Assembly: GCA_014529385.2 (NCBI GenBank)
Contig: CM043944.1
Span: 179,221,240-179,285,239 of the forward strand
Source of the DNA: Adiantum capillus-veneris
Lineage: Eukaryota; Streptophyta; Polypodiopsida; Polypodiales; Pteridaceae
Reading direction: 5' to 3'
DNA length: 64,000 nt
The first letter of the stretch is position 1. Every line of letters begins with the position of its first letter. Both the position numbers and the translations under genes were made by a program. Of the stretch, positions 11,809-22,531 are shown in pieces. Below the pieces are notes generated by a model, which made no database searches, had not been told where the DNA came from, and saw only the letters and a list, made by a program, of their open reading frames with translations.

Positions 11809-11824
11809 AAAGGAGGGGATGGCA
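11807..11824 (+). promoter_or_regulatory. Polypurine tract of element E
   Basis: The sequence GAAAAGGAGGGGATGG sits directly before the 3' LTR start TGTGACACGTCC. This is the place where plus-strand DNA synthesis is primed. Confidence 0.85.
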
Positions 11825-13709
11825 TGTGACACGTCCAACCCTATGTGTCCGTGGACAAGCTACAGCATGACCAGGGTTCAGTTCAATCAGTCAAGTCTAG
11901 ATTAGGAAGTGATCTAGCACTTTTATGAGTCTGTTCGCAGACCGTGCATGACCAGTCACTTAGATTAGATGCATATCCTCCGATTGCACAAAGCATGATT
12001 ATCAGCATTCCCATTCACAATCCATCAAGGGAATTTTCCAGTGCATTAACCCTTTTTCCCCTATTTTTGACATTTTTCACTTATTTATCGAGTGACCTGT
12101 TGGGAACTAGGTAGGGCAATTTTGCTAAGATAATATATAAGCAAACCAAAGCTAGCACTTTCTGGCAGAAGAGGCAGCAGGAGCATTGCGCAACAGGCCA
12201 CTTCTTAAGCAAGACAAACCCATTCAACCTGGCGTTTCCTAGCCCTAAAGGCCAGCGTTTTCCCCCTAAGGACCAGCCTGGCGTTTTGGAGGATCACCAA
12301 TCTGCCAACGATTCTAGCAAAGTACCCAGTTCATCCAGCATTTGGGGATTTCAGCCCATCCTCGCCAGCATCACAGATTCAGCCCTACACTTGGGGTTTT
12401 TGAACAGCCTCAGCCAGCATTTTTGGGACAATAACCTCAGCGTTTTTGACAGCCCTGATTAGCGTTTTGCACCAGCACTTCAGCACCAGTAGCATAGCAT
12501 TTTTTCAGCACCATACTACAGCGTTTTTGCACCTGCAAATTCAGCACTTGAAACCTAGCAAGAGCAGCGTTTCTGGACAGCAGCAGAGCAGCGATTTGTG
12601 TGACAACAGTCCAACGTTTTCTGTCACAAGACGGGCACCACGTGCCAATAGAAAAGAACAGACTGAACAAACTTTTAGCACTTCAATAACAACTGAGCTG
12701 AAAGAGAGAGACGACACGCGACACGGAGTGGCAGAATTCCACCCCAGAGAGTATTGGCCCCAAACCTTGGCGCCCCTTTCGGTATTTCTTTATATTGCAT
12801 CAACAGAGTACAAACCGGTACTCCAAACTCTACACCTTCTCCATGAATCATGCCAGAGAATGAGCCCTAACATCATATTTAAAGTTTACAGTAAAACGCT
12901 TTCAAACTCAAAAGCATCTGCTCCAAAAGCAAAGCCAAGAAGCTGCCAGTACAATTCATGGAAATCCGTACAGCCTGCCACGTCATCAGCCAGCACAAAA
13001 CGCAAGGAAATCCGTACAGCCTGCCACATCATCATGCCAACGCAATTTTTGAAAATCTGCCACGTCATCAGTTTTTTTTTGGTGTGTGTGGATCCTGCTT
13101 TATTTTAATCTTTATGTCGCTTGGGGCCCCATCGAATGGGGTCCCCATAAGTTGGTAGGACTTCTTCTTCTATTACTTGTTCTTCTTAGGGTTTAGGCCC
13201 CTCGACCGGCATCTTGAAGTTGGCTCCCTTCTTCAGGGCTGACACGTCAACAGTTTGTTACATTTTCAGCCATAAGAAAAACAGCGTTTGTTGCACACGA
13301 AGGCACTGTAGCAGAAAGCGTCGACGTCATCGTCGTCGTCGTCATAGCAGCATTTAGTTTCCAGCCATAGTCTCGTCATCGTCGGCACCACAGTCGGGCT
13401 CGACCTCGAACCATTTAGATTTGCATCAGAGTCTTGTACCAGAGTGTGCAATCAATAGTAGACCACTCTCGCCATCGAGAGTGGGGCCCTTGGAGGAGGG
13501 TTTGACAACTTGCTGGTGTCGTTCTCTCTTCTCTCTCTATCTCTCAGTCTCAGCACCTTCATTCACAGTTTCCACTTTGTTTGTGATCACTTGCACTCTC
13601 TCATTAAAGCACGAAAGGCTCTCCATTCCCTAAGCACAAGGAACCTTGAGCACACTTCGGAGCACTCATCTTGAGCAAAGTTCAACATTCACTTCCGTTG
13701 CACCTTACA
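11825..13709 (+). repeat. Element E 3' LTR, interrupted by a solo C LTR
   Basis: It runs from TGTGACACGTCCAACCC to CACCTTACA, about 1,239 bp once the inserted C LTR and its duplication are removed. TATATAAGCAAACC lies near 12127, with the GCGTTTT-rich part at about 12230-12620. After the insertion there is a GTC-rich tract (13318-13345) and a perfect hairpin at 13463-13484. C-family sequence resumes directly at 13710. Confidence 0.9.
12622..13262 (-). mobile_element. Solo LTR of family C, reverse orientation, TTTTC duplication
   Basis: On the plus strand it begins TGTCACAAGACGGGCACC and ends CAGTTTGTTACA. It is flanked by TTTTC at 12617-12621 and 13263-13267. It splits the E 3' LTR at a GCGTTTTC motif; the sister LTR at about 7500 is continuous there. 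The shared GGCGCCCCTTTCGGTATTTC block is at 12769-12788. Confidence 0.93.
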
Positions 13710-14106
13710 CTGTACGGATTTCCACATTTTGCGCTAGCTGATGACATGGCAGTTGTACGGATTTCCGTGATTTACGCAAACAGTTTTTTTGGCATTGCTT
13801 TTGGACTAAGAGCTTTTGAGTTTGCTTTTCATAGGCCAAGGGCCTTTAAATATGTGGTAAGGGCTCATTCTCTGGCATGCTTCTTGGAGAAGGTGCAGAG
13901 TCTGGAGTACCGGCTTGTACTGAGTTGATGCAATATAAAGAAATACCGAAAGGGGCGCCAAGGTTAAAGGCCAATACTCTCTGAGGTGGAACTCCTCCAC
14001 TCCGTGTCGCGTGTGGTCTCTCTCTTTCAGTTCAGTAGTTATTTGAAGTGCTTAAAGTTGTTCAGTCTGTTCTTTTCTATTGGCACGTGGTGCCCATCTT
14101 GTGAAG
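13710..14106 (+). repeat. Element C 5' LTR, right piece
   Basis: It continues the C LTR from CTGTACGGATTTCC to the LTR end, through TTTAAATATG (about 13847) and the ACCGAAAGGGGCGCC block (13944-13959). The last bases read TTGTGAAG rather than TTGTGACA. Confidence 0.88.
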
Positions 14107-14118
14107 TGGTATCAGAGC
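14107..14118 (+). promoter_or_regulatory. Primer binding site of element C (initiator Met tRNA)
   Basis: TGGTATCAGAGC lies directly after the 5' LTR. This is the standard plant initiator-Met primer site. Confidence 0.92.
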
Positions 14119-15586
14119 ATCAGGCGTGTGCTTTTCTGAAAGCATACCGGTCCTATCAAAGAGCAAACAGAGCAAGATCGCACTTCCAAAGTTCATTGGA
14201 AATTTTGGCTACTCCCGCCCTTACTTCATTGCGCATCGGGCGCGCTCCCGTCTTCACCGCTCATGTCTTACAGGGCATAAGCCATATAAAGATCACTTGC
14301 AAGAGAAGGATCCAAGGTTTGTTTTGAGTTGTTGTTTTTCTCAGAGACAGTACCATGCAAATGTTGATAGCTACCAAGCAGCATACTCCAAGTACTTGGC
14401 AAGCTTTTAAGAAAATTTTTGCCCCAAGTTATATGGTTTCTGACATCTTCCTTAGTAGTGCAACTTCTAGCAAAGTGGGGAATCTCGAAATCCTTGCCAT
14501 GGAAACCCTAGCAGATTATAACTTGAAGTTTCTCGACATCTCCCAGTAGATGTCTCTTCACGAGCAGATGACCTTGGAGGTCCAGTGCGATTGCCATCTT
14601 GGGACTACCATCGCCGCCAAAGAAACATTGTTTCTCCAAGAGCTGATGGACCATACTGTGTTCGGCCACAACCCTATGGAATGAACCTAACCCTAATTTT
14701 TTGATGCAGGTTTCGGGATGGAAAGTCGGTCTACTTTTCGAGCTCGACTGATGTCGAGATTGCTTTTTAAGTTTGAAATCTGTTTGAGAACTTGTTTGGT
14801 GATTCTGTTTGGAATTTGTTTGAAATGGATGGTATCTGTTTTGAACCTGTCTTGGTGCCGATTTGAATTGTTTGACTCTGGTTTTAATATTGGTTTCAAT
14901 GATTGGCGATTTTACTCTCGGCTGGAGAAGTGAGAAATACTGTTTTGGTATTGTTTGAACCTCGGAACAACGCAGGCCGATGCCTGGGGAGCGTTCCGTT
15001 GTATGCTAGAAAACCTCCGAACGACGCCGGCCGATGCCTAGGGAGCGTTTGGTTGTATGCTTGAACCTCCAAGCGATGCAGACAGCGGCCTGGGGAGCGT
15101 TTGGTTGTACAGTCCTCTGAGCTCATGGCCCGGACCTTTTTAGGTTATTTGCGGGGGCAGTGACGAGGTAGTCGTTGAGTAGCTTCATACTGCAGACCGT
15201 TTGTCTCGAGGGAGTGCTCAACGGCGCTGTTTGTTGTGTCTTGTAACATGCATATGTAAGCATTTGTGTTGCATTGTGATGTGTCAACTATTGAATATTT
15301 CTAATTGGATGAGATTGCCTGGGTATGTAATTTTAGTGCATCAAGACACACGTGCAAGATCAGTACGGTATGGGTGTGATGGTTAATTTTACTACGCAAG
15401 AGTTCCGATCTGGGCGAAAGGAGAAGTTAACTCCTTGATCAAAAGGGTCGAGAGGAGAAGCTAACTCCTTAACAAAAAGAGAAAACTGATTGTCCCTCGG
15501 AATGACACTCGGAAATTTTTTTGAGCTAACTTGAATTGTCTTGCATATATGCTGTAATCGAGGACGATTACTCTCTTTCAAGGAGA
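14119..15586 (+). pseudogene. Element C internal region with gag remnant and 3-copy repeat
   Basis: Near 14355-14549 a 64-codon frame (with STWQAFKKIF and ADYNLKFL) resembles the B/F-type gag capsid, which has YFKQIFAAAWL and DDYNRKFWKAL. Stops and frameshifts surround it. At about 14955-15113 there are three tandem copies of a ~52-bp unit (GCCGATGCCTGGGGAGCGTT, diverged). The end shows a decayed polypurine stretch (TTTCAAGGAGA) before the 3' LTR. There is no pol. Confidence 0.65.
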
Positions 15587-16250
15587 TGTCACAAACTGCT
15601 GACGTGTCAAAGCCTTGAAGAAGGGAGCCAACCTGCAGATGCCGGTCGATGGGCCTAAACCCTAACAAGAACAAGTAACAGAAGAAGAAGTCCTACCAAC
15701 TTATGGGGACCCAGTCCGATGCGGCCCAAAGTGACATAAAGGATTAATATAAAGCAGGACTCTCACACACACACAAAAGAGACTTGCACAAACAGATGAC
15801 GTGGTAGATTTCCAAAAATTGCGTTGGCATGATGATGTGGCAGGCTATACAGATTTTCGCGTTTCGCGCTAGCTGATGACGTGGCAGTTGTACGGATTTC
15901 GCTGGCAGTTTTTTTGGCATTGCTTTTGGACCAGAGCTTTTGAGTTTGAAGGCTTTTCATGTAAACTGCTTTTCATATGCCAAGGGCCTTTAAATATGTG
16001 CTAAGGGCTCATTCTCTGGCATGCTTCCTAGAGAAGGTGCAGAGTCTGGAGTACCGGCTTGTACTGAGTTGATGCAATATAAAGAAATACCGAAAGGGAC
16101 GCCAAGGTTTGGGGCCAATACTCTCTAGGGTGGAATTCCGCCACTCCATGTTGCGTAAGGTCTCTCTCTTTCAGTTCAGTTGTTATTTGAAGTGCTTAAA
16201 GTTGTTAAGTCTATTCTTTTCTATTGGCACGTGGTGCCCGTCTTGTGACA
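15587..16250 (+). repeat. Element C 3' LTR (664 bp)
   Basis: It runs from TGTCACAAACTGCTGACGTG to CTTGTGACA. It contains TTTAAATATG near 15990 and a slightly altered copy of the shared block (ACCGAAAGGGACGCC, 16089-16103). It is the best uninterrupted C LTR in the window. Confidence 0.93.
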
Positions 16251-16255
16251 TTGAC
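16251..16255. repeat. Target-site duplication TTGAC (right, element C)
   Basis: Partner of 6578-6582. B-family gag sequence continues directly after it. Confidence 0.9.
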
Positions 16256-19200
16256 TCAGAGAACACAACAGACTTCTAATAATGAAAGTAGAAAGAGAAA
16301 GAGTTCCCAAGAAAAGAAAGACAAAGATTCACGGCCTTGGCTCACTCTCTGAGAGAGGGCCAACTACATCAAAGAGGGAAGTGTTTCGGATGCAGGGAAC
16401 ATGGGCACGTCTCCGCGAAGCACCCTAAAAAGGCACAACAAGGACAGAATGAAGACAGGCCAGAGAGTTCGAGAGCAGCTGAGGAACGTGGAAGAAAAGG
16501 CAAGATGAAAGCGTGACTGGTTCCAGATTGCATGGGTACTGACCTAAGCACGATTGATGAAAGTACAGAACTTTGCCGAGCTTGGGGCAAAGTAAGAGAC
16601 CAAGAAGCCATAATTTTCTTTGATGGAGGAGCCAAGGCCAACTGCATTTCACCTTAATTGGCGGCACGGCTTGAGATTACACCCGATCAGATGGGACCAC
16701 AAGCAGAGACAGTTCTAGCGGCACCCATTCGGGACATAGCCATTACACCTGTCATTGGCAGCATTGTTAGGGGTATTTGGGGTACAAGAACTTCTACATA
16801 ATGCCCTTGGAAGGTTGTGATGTCCTCCTTGGAGTCCCTTGATACCATAAGAACAACGCCGTGGTCGATTATCGGGCAAAGAAAGCGATATTGACAAATG
16901 AAAAGGGCCGAAAAATTGTACTTGATGTGAAATTGAAGGCGAGTTTGTCCCTATTGTACCGGCTTCGACCGTTTCGAAATTAATGAAATCCACTCTGTTT
17001 GTAGATCAGAATCGCTCCGAGACATGTCTATAAGATAGCCTTTCGGACAAGTTTCGGTTTATATGAATTTTTGGTGATACCTTTTCAACTTACCAATGCT
17101 CCAGTGACTTTCAACCGAATGATGGATAGGATTTTCCGAGAGCATCAATCTTTTGTGAGCACTTTCATTGATGATATTATAGTTTTCTCTAACGATGAAG
17201 CACAACATCAACAAACACTCAATTTTTCTTGCCAGAAATACACTTTCTAGGACACATCGTCTCAATAGCTGGAGTACAGATGGACCGGCGGTTCATTCGG
17301 AAGTTTACAGAGGTAGCTTCCCCTTTGCACATATTGACTTAGAAAGGAGTCCCTTTCTCGTGGGGACAATGTTGACTTTGCCAAACTTACAAAGCCATTC
17401 AAAGTATATTGTGATGCTTGTGGTCATAGTCTGGGAGCAAGAGCCACGTGATTGCCTATGAAAGCCGATTGTTTTCAACGCCAGAATTGACAACACAAAT
17501 TTATGAGAAAGAGCTATTGGCAGTGATCCATGCTCTTACTCAATGGCGACATTACCTATTCGAAGCGATTTCACGGTCTTTACTGATCATCAGAGTTTAC
17601 GCTACTTGTCAGAAAAGCAAATGTGGTGAGCTAACATCTTGTCACAGTTTCACTTCCAGATTGTCCATGCTCAGGGACAGAAAAACTTGGGGGCATATGC
17701 ATTATCTTGGAAGCCCCTAGTATTGGCTATTTCCGCAATTCATCATAGCAGCTTTGAGCACATGGTTGATCAGTACGCCACAGATCGGGGTTTTTCCAAT
17801 GTATTCACTCGAATTCAGCATCGGGAGGTAGTAGCGGGATATTCCATAAGTGATGGCTACTTGATGAAGAAAACGATCTTGTGCGTCACACAACCGTTGA
17901 GGAAAAAGATTCTGACTAAGTGCCATTGTCCACCTTTACGGGTCACCGCGGCATCGACACCACCTTGAAAGGTGTGGCGCGTTACTTCTTTTGGCCAAGA
18001 TTCAAGAAAGATGTGCACGACTTTATTTGCAGTTGTTTAGTATGCCAGGAAGTCAACTTTGATAGGCATAAGACACAGGGATTACTACAGCCTTTACCCA
18101 TTCCCACCGCCCCTGGGAAAGTATTGCAATGGATTTTATTTTTGATCTCCCGAAGACACAGAGTGGGCATGATGCCATTTGGACTGTCATTGACAGATTT
18201 AGCAAGCAAGCTCACTTCATTCCAGTGAAGAAAACAGCCAAGCCGGATCATTTAGCGAGACTGTTCATTGCACAGATTTTCACACTACATAGCATGCCTG
18301 AGACAATAGTCTCCGACAGAGATCCTCGATTCACGAGTTTGTTTTGGAGGGCTATTTGGGAGAACATTCGCACACGGTTGCAGTTCTCGTCATGATTCCA
18401 CCCGCAGATAGATCGGCAATCTGAGATTGCAAATTCAGTTGTTCTCAATTTATTAAAGTCTTACATCTCTTATTAGAAGATTCAATGGGAAATTGTTTTG
18501 CCTTTTGTGGAATTTGCCTACAATAACACGGTTCACTCTTCGACGGGGAAGGCGCCATTTGTGATAATGGAAGGTGCTCCGAAGATTCCACCCTTCCTTC
18601 ACACTAAAGACAAGACTTTTGAAGCCAACCATTACACAAGGGACTTGGACACTCCTTTTGCCAAGGTCCAGGAGGCTTTAGCGAAATCTGAAGAACAACA
18701 TAAGAAGGCAGCAGATCAACATCGACAAGATTTGAAATTAAAGTAAGACGATTGGGTGCTCTTATGTTTTGAGGAGGCACGCCTAAGAAAAGGAAAGGGA
18801 AAGGAGCGGCTTTTTCCAAACCTTAGCATGAGGTATTATGGCCCTTTCCAAATAAAAGAAAAGATAAATGATGTCTCCTCTTGACTCAAGCTGCCCGATA
18901 CTTGGAAGATTCACAATGCATTTCATATGAGTCTATTGAAGCCTTTTTAAGGTGATGTGTCAGTTGATGGAGCGCCTGATGAGTAACCCGAAGTGGAGGA
19001 AAGCGAGGAGATACTCCTTCCAAAACAGATTTTGGCACACAAAGAAAGAAAGATGAAAGGTAAAGTGATTTGGCATTTCTTGGTTAATTTAAGGACTATC
19101 CTGCATTGGATGCGAAGTGGATGGAGGAGGAGGACCTAGCAGATACTCCTTAGATTTTGGAACTTTACCTTGAAGCATTCGGTTCAGCATAGTCTACTCC
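16256..19200 (+). pseudogene. Family B gag end and pol, heavily decayed (B0)
   Basis: Visible in order are the following. A zinc knuckle reads CFGCREHGHVSAKH, with the last Cys now His. A protease piece has FFDGGAKANC. RT pieces read FGLYEFLVIPF and FIDDIIVFS, so the catalytic DD is kept. RNase H has IYEKELLAVIHALTQWRHYL. Integrase has CLVCQ, then MDFIFDLPKTQ, VSDRDPRF and EIANS. A chromodomain-like end reads PKQILAHKER, followed by a broken FLVN segment. Many stops and frameshifts and a deletion in the N-terminal RT part make it non-functional. Confidence 0.9.
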
Positions 19201-19716
19201 GATAGAACTCCGAAATCAACAAGGGTGATTCTAGTGTAGCGGGTTTGCACAAGCGGGGAGTTACTCCCCTCCTTTATCAACAGATTACCCCGATTTTTTG
19301 ATAAGGTCACTGACGTCCCCTTTGGGTTTCACGGATACTAATGGGCTGACCAGTATTCTGCTGTATGGCTTTATGCCACGGAATTCCCGAAATTGAATAT
19401 GATTGCTTTGTACTCTCTCATTTGACTTGTTTGAGTGCACGAACTGAAAGACGAAATGACTACAACATTTTTGGTCTCATAAATCTCTATAGACATGATT
19501 GCAATAAGAATTAGTTAATCGCGGATCGGTGAGGTCCGGAATGGATTTAGATGTCGAGTGATGTCGAGTGATGTGATTGTCGATTTGTACAAGTGCTAGA
19601 TGTGTCGTGTCCAGTGCGTCGGTACTAACAGTCAGTGTCTACTAAGACACTTTATGGCCTCTGTCTGTTTTGCAAGCGTAATCGAGGGCAATTACAGTTC
19701 TTTCAAGAGGGGGGTA
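19201..19716 (+). other. B0 3' untranslated region and polypurine tract
   Basis: This non-coding stretch is similar to 58607-59189. The polypurine tract CAAGAGGGGGGTA at 19704-19716 directly precedes the LTR. Short GATGTCGAGT repeats occur near 19551-19570. Confidence 0.8.
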
Positions 19717-20323
19717 TGTCACAAACTGATGACGTGGCAGTGCCGGGACACACTCTCAATTGATGACATGGCTGATGGTACGGATCTCCACCAATCCATG
19801 TGACTGGCTGTTGTACGGAATCCCGTGATTCGCGTTAACTGGCTGACGTGGCAGTAAAGAATCCTCCGATTCGCGTTGACTGGATGTTGACGTGGCAATG
19901 CGTACGGATTTTTGCTTTTCATGCTCGCAGGCAGTACGGATTTCCGCAGCTTATGCTGACTACTTTTTGTTGGCAGATTTTAGCCAATGAGGTTTTTGGG
20001 CCATATTGCTTTTGATATCAATGCTTTTGGGGCTCTGCTTTTAGCAACCCTTGTAAATCTTTATAAGTAACCTAAGGGGCTCACTCTGCAGAGCATCTAG
20101 GCGCAGAGTCTGAGAGCGAGCACCCGCGGGTCGGTTGTACTTCGCTCAAAGATTAATATAAAAGAAACACCGAAAGGGGCGCCAATCTCTGGCGACAGTA
20201 CCTCTTGGCACGGAACTATGCCGGGCTGTGCCGCCTTTCTTTTGATTTGTGAAGTGTTTTGAAGTGAATCTCTGATGTGTCGTCGCGGTAGAATCTTGAC
20301 TTAAGGTGACCAAGTTTGTTGCA
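19717..20323 (+). repeat. Family B 3' LTR (B0)
   Basis: It starts TGTCACAAACTGATGACGTGG and ends CAAGTTTGTTGCA (607 bp). It has several GACGTGGCA boxes and the shared block AAACACCGAAAGGGGCGCC ending at 20183. LINE sequence follows directly. Confidence 0.88.
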
Positions 20324-20622
20324 AGACTCCTCTAATCTAGCATCCAAAAAACCCATCCAAAGTAGGGATCCCTCAAGAAAACTCCAGTCTGGACTCTGCT
20401 CTGTCATGAATTTCTCAGAATTGAGAAGGAGAATCCCCAACGGCATATGGCATGACGCAGCCCACTCTACTGCCAGATGAAACCAAAACAAATTCTTCAG
20501 AATACACCAACATTTAAAGAAGAGAGAGCTATGCGTAAAGTCCTACAAAAAAGGACGCAATTTAACACTATTCACTTCGGCCAATCTGTTATAAATTGAA
20601 GAGAGTAGTGTGATGGGCCGCC
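20324..20622 (-). pseudogene. LINE ORF2 reverse transcriptase fragment (segment 3)
   Basis: The minus strand reads IYNRLAEV, LRPFL, then LFWFHLAVEWA and DWSFLEGSLLWMGF. These are typical of the LINE RT region around the FEKAYDxVDWSFL motif; the catalytic part of that motif is frameshifted or lost here. Read with 30855-30882 (WRPITLL) the RT order is restored across element D, whose CCGCC duplication marks the break. Confidence 0.85.
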
Positions 20623-20906
20623 TATTATGTCCCGCTCACAGGAGAGGGGATCTAACCTAGACGCCGTCGGGATGGGCTGCTAGTGTCCGAGTGAACGTAG
20701 TGTGAAACCGGCCAATGTGGCCGGCCATTATTATAAAAGGGAGGCCAAGGCCTCATTTGTAGTTATCGACCCCCCATTGGCAGAGTGCCAGTGGTTAGCT
20801 TGCGAGGCTAGGAGTACGAGAGGTCACCTCGAGGAGGTAAGGCGGGTTGGTTTTCCGAAGCGTGTCTTTAGGCGGCCTGTGTAGCCCACTCCTTGGGTTC
20901 GTTTCA
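20623..20906 (+). repeat. Element D 5' LTR (284 bp)
   Basis: It runs from TATTATGTCCCGCTCAC (first G of the TG end mutated) to GGGTTCGTTTCA. It contains a TATAAAAGG box near 20733 within GGCCGGCCATTATTATAAAA. It lacks an 85-bp stretch found in the 3' LTR. Confidence 0.9.
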
Positions 20907-20919
20907 TGGTATCAGAGCC
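20907..20919 (+). promoter_or_regulatory. Primer binding site of element D (initiator Met tRNA)
   Basis: TGGTATCAGAGCC follows the LTR end TTTCA directly. Confidence 0.93.
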
Positions 20920-21217
20920 GACTTGGCTGGTTAGAGTCGAATAATCACTATTTCATGCAAGTTTTGATGAAATAACCGTTTAATTGATAATTTTCTTCTC
21001 ATGAGCATGTTTGCAGGTGAAATTTAATGTGCTTCTCGCTGATTTTGTATAAAATTCAGCAATTTAGCAGTTGGAAGTGCTGAAAATCAATGGATTTTTA
21101 TTGCTTTTGCTGATTTTTGATGAGAATCAATGACTTATTCATTGATTTGCTGACTAAATTCAGCGAACAGAAGCTTTAATCTTTCTCTGTGCTCCTCTTC
21201 TGTGCGAAGTACACAGA

Positions 21218-21318
<101 letters not shown>

Positions 21319-21618
21319 CTCTGAGCGGCCTGGTCACTTGGGGTTTTTTTTAAAGTATGGTTTGAAACCTGTAGTTTATTAAGACTCACTAACAAAGACT
21401 AGAAAGTTTGCAAAGAATTCAGTTTTTGGCTCTGTTGTTGCTTCTCTCCCACCGCTCCTCTCTCTCACCCGCTCGCACTCCCGCGCTCCCGCCATCACTT
21501 GCTTGACTTTGGACGATTACGCCAACGCATAGCGCTCTTCGAAGTTCAACTTTTCGCGATCAAAAAGTGTAGAAAAGGCCCAGTTTCGCTTGAAATTTTC
21601 AGTTTTTCACACATTTCG

Positions 21619-22531
21619 CCATGGATTCCTCCAACTCGGATGCGCAGCGTGACGACGCGCCAGGTAACATTCAAATTCCGTTTACGCATGCTCTATACAC
21701 ATGGATTACAAGTACTTTCTAGAACTTCGACCAGCGTGTTTCCGTTCAGAAAACGCAAACATTAAAACGAAAATTCGCTTGGCCTCTCTCAAAGGGGCCG
21801 TGCAAGGGCTTGATTCTCGGCTTACTACTCTGGAAAATACGGTTCAATCGATGACTGTGCGTATTTCTGAGGACGGAACCCATCTCCAACAACTGCAGAC
21901 GCAGGTTGCTGCTTTTGGGCGTTCACAAGGTGGTCCAACTGCCACGATTCCGTACAAAACCACTAATTTCTCGGGAGAAGAAGCGTTCACCTTCTACAAG
22001 GTGGATTCCGGGCACGCTGTGCGCTGGGATTACCATTGGGCCTTAATCAAGGACAAAGCCCCAACTGATGTCGAGGATGCAGTGGCAAAGGCCAGGACGT
22101 TCCATTTGATAAATGGAGCGATCTATGAGAAGAAAAGAACTTCAGACCATCAATCCGGTGAGGGCGCTTCAAGGAGCGAACCCCAATTCCAGCAAAAGTC
22201 CAAATCATCGCCGAGATCTTCTCAGGAGAAGAAGAAAGCCAAAAATGCTTCAATTGCTGATTCAGTGAAGAAGGGGGCTTACTTCGGATGTGGCCAAACA
22301 TGTCACCAAATCAAGGATTGCCCCAACAACAAGACAAAGAAACCGCAAGGTTGTCCTTCGGTTCAAATTCACGAGATCTCACGTAACTCTGATGTCATTC
22401 AAGTTAAAATCCATCATTTAGCGCACAGTTCATGCACTAATTGTACTTTTAGCACCAAAGTGTTTGATAAGCACGATCTTCTCCGTTTCCCTGGGAAGAT
22501 CAATGGTCACGACGTGACCGTACTCGTTTAG
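21619..22531 (+). pseudogene. Element D gag, internally deleted
   Basis: The likely start is ATG at 21619 (MDSSNSDAQRDD), but a frameshift follows. The main frame (21701-22531) has a coiled-coil region (LDSRLTTLENTVQSM). A short capsid start (TNFSGEEAFTFY) jumps quickly to the Ser/Lys-rich tail, so most of the capsid is missing. The zinc knuckle reads YFGCGQTCHQIKDC, with its first Cys replaced by Tyr. The frame ends in NGHDVTVLV, the start of the protease, at a stop. Confidence 0.8.

Larger units (their letters stand above)
6819..13709 (+). mobile_element. LTR element E, gag-bearing, apparently lacking RT and integrase
   Basis: The order is a 5' LTR missing its first ~125 bp (6819-8624), an iMet-like primer binding site, gag (9183-10193), a zinc knuckle near 10259 and a protease remnant fused to a long unknown ORF (10462-11808). 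A polypurine tract and 3' LTR (11825-13709) follow. The internal region is about 3.2 kb and I see no RT, RNase H or integrase motif in any frame. Both LTRs are themselves interrupted by solo C LTRs. This is the layout of a non-autonomous element that keeps gag. Confidence 0.85.
6583..16250 (+). mobile_element. LTR element C with TTGAC target duplication, carrying nested element E
   Basis: Both outer ends are exact: TGTCACAAACTGCTGACGTG at 6583 and ...CTTGTGACA at 16250. The 5-bp duplication TTGAC lies at 6578-6582 and 16251-16255. The interrupted B sequence joins perfectly across it. The 5' LTR is split into 6583-6818 and 13710-14106 by element E. A primer binding site follows at 14107 and the 3' LTR is 15587-16250. 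The internal region is only about 1.5 kb with a gag scrap and no pol, so this is a deleted or non-autonomous copy. Confidence 0.92.
6499..20323 (+). mobile_element. Ty3/gypsy family B copy (B0), 5'-truncated, split by element C
   Basis: A short gag piece (6499-6582) matches the gag of the B copies at 55.8 kb (GTCATGCGAA, then the CCACAGATGA block). It resumes exactly after element C, at 16251, with the gag end, protease, RT, RNase H, integrase and chromodomain-like remnants. The 3' untranslated region, polypurine tract and 3' LTR follow. The 5' LTR and most of gag are missing. Nested inside are elements C and E and two solo C LTRs. The copy sits in a minus-strand LINE. Confidence 0.85.

Noticed and set aside
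6819-13709. Element E as a complete autonomous retrotransposon
   Set aside because: No RT, RNase H or integrase motif appears in any frame between gag and the polypurine tract.
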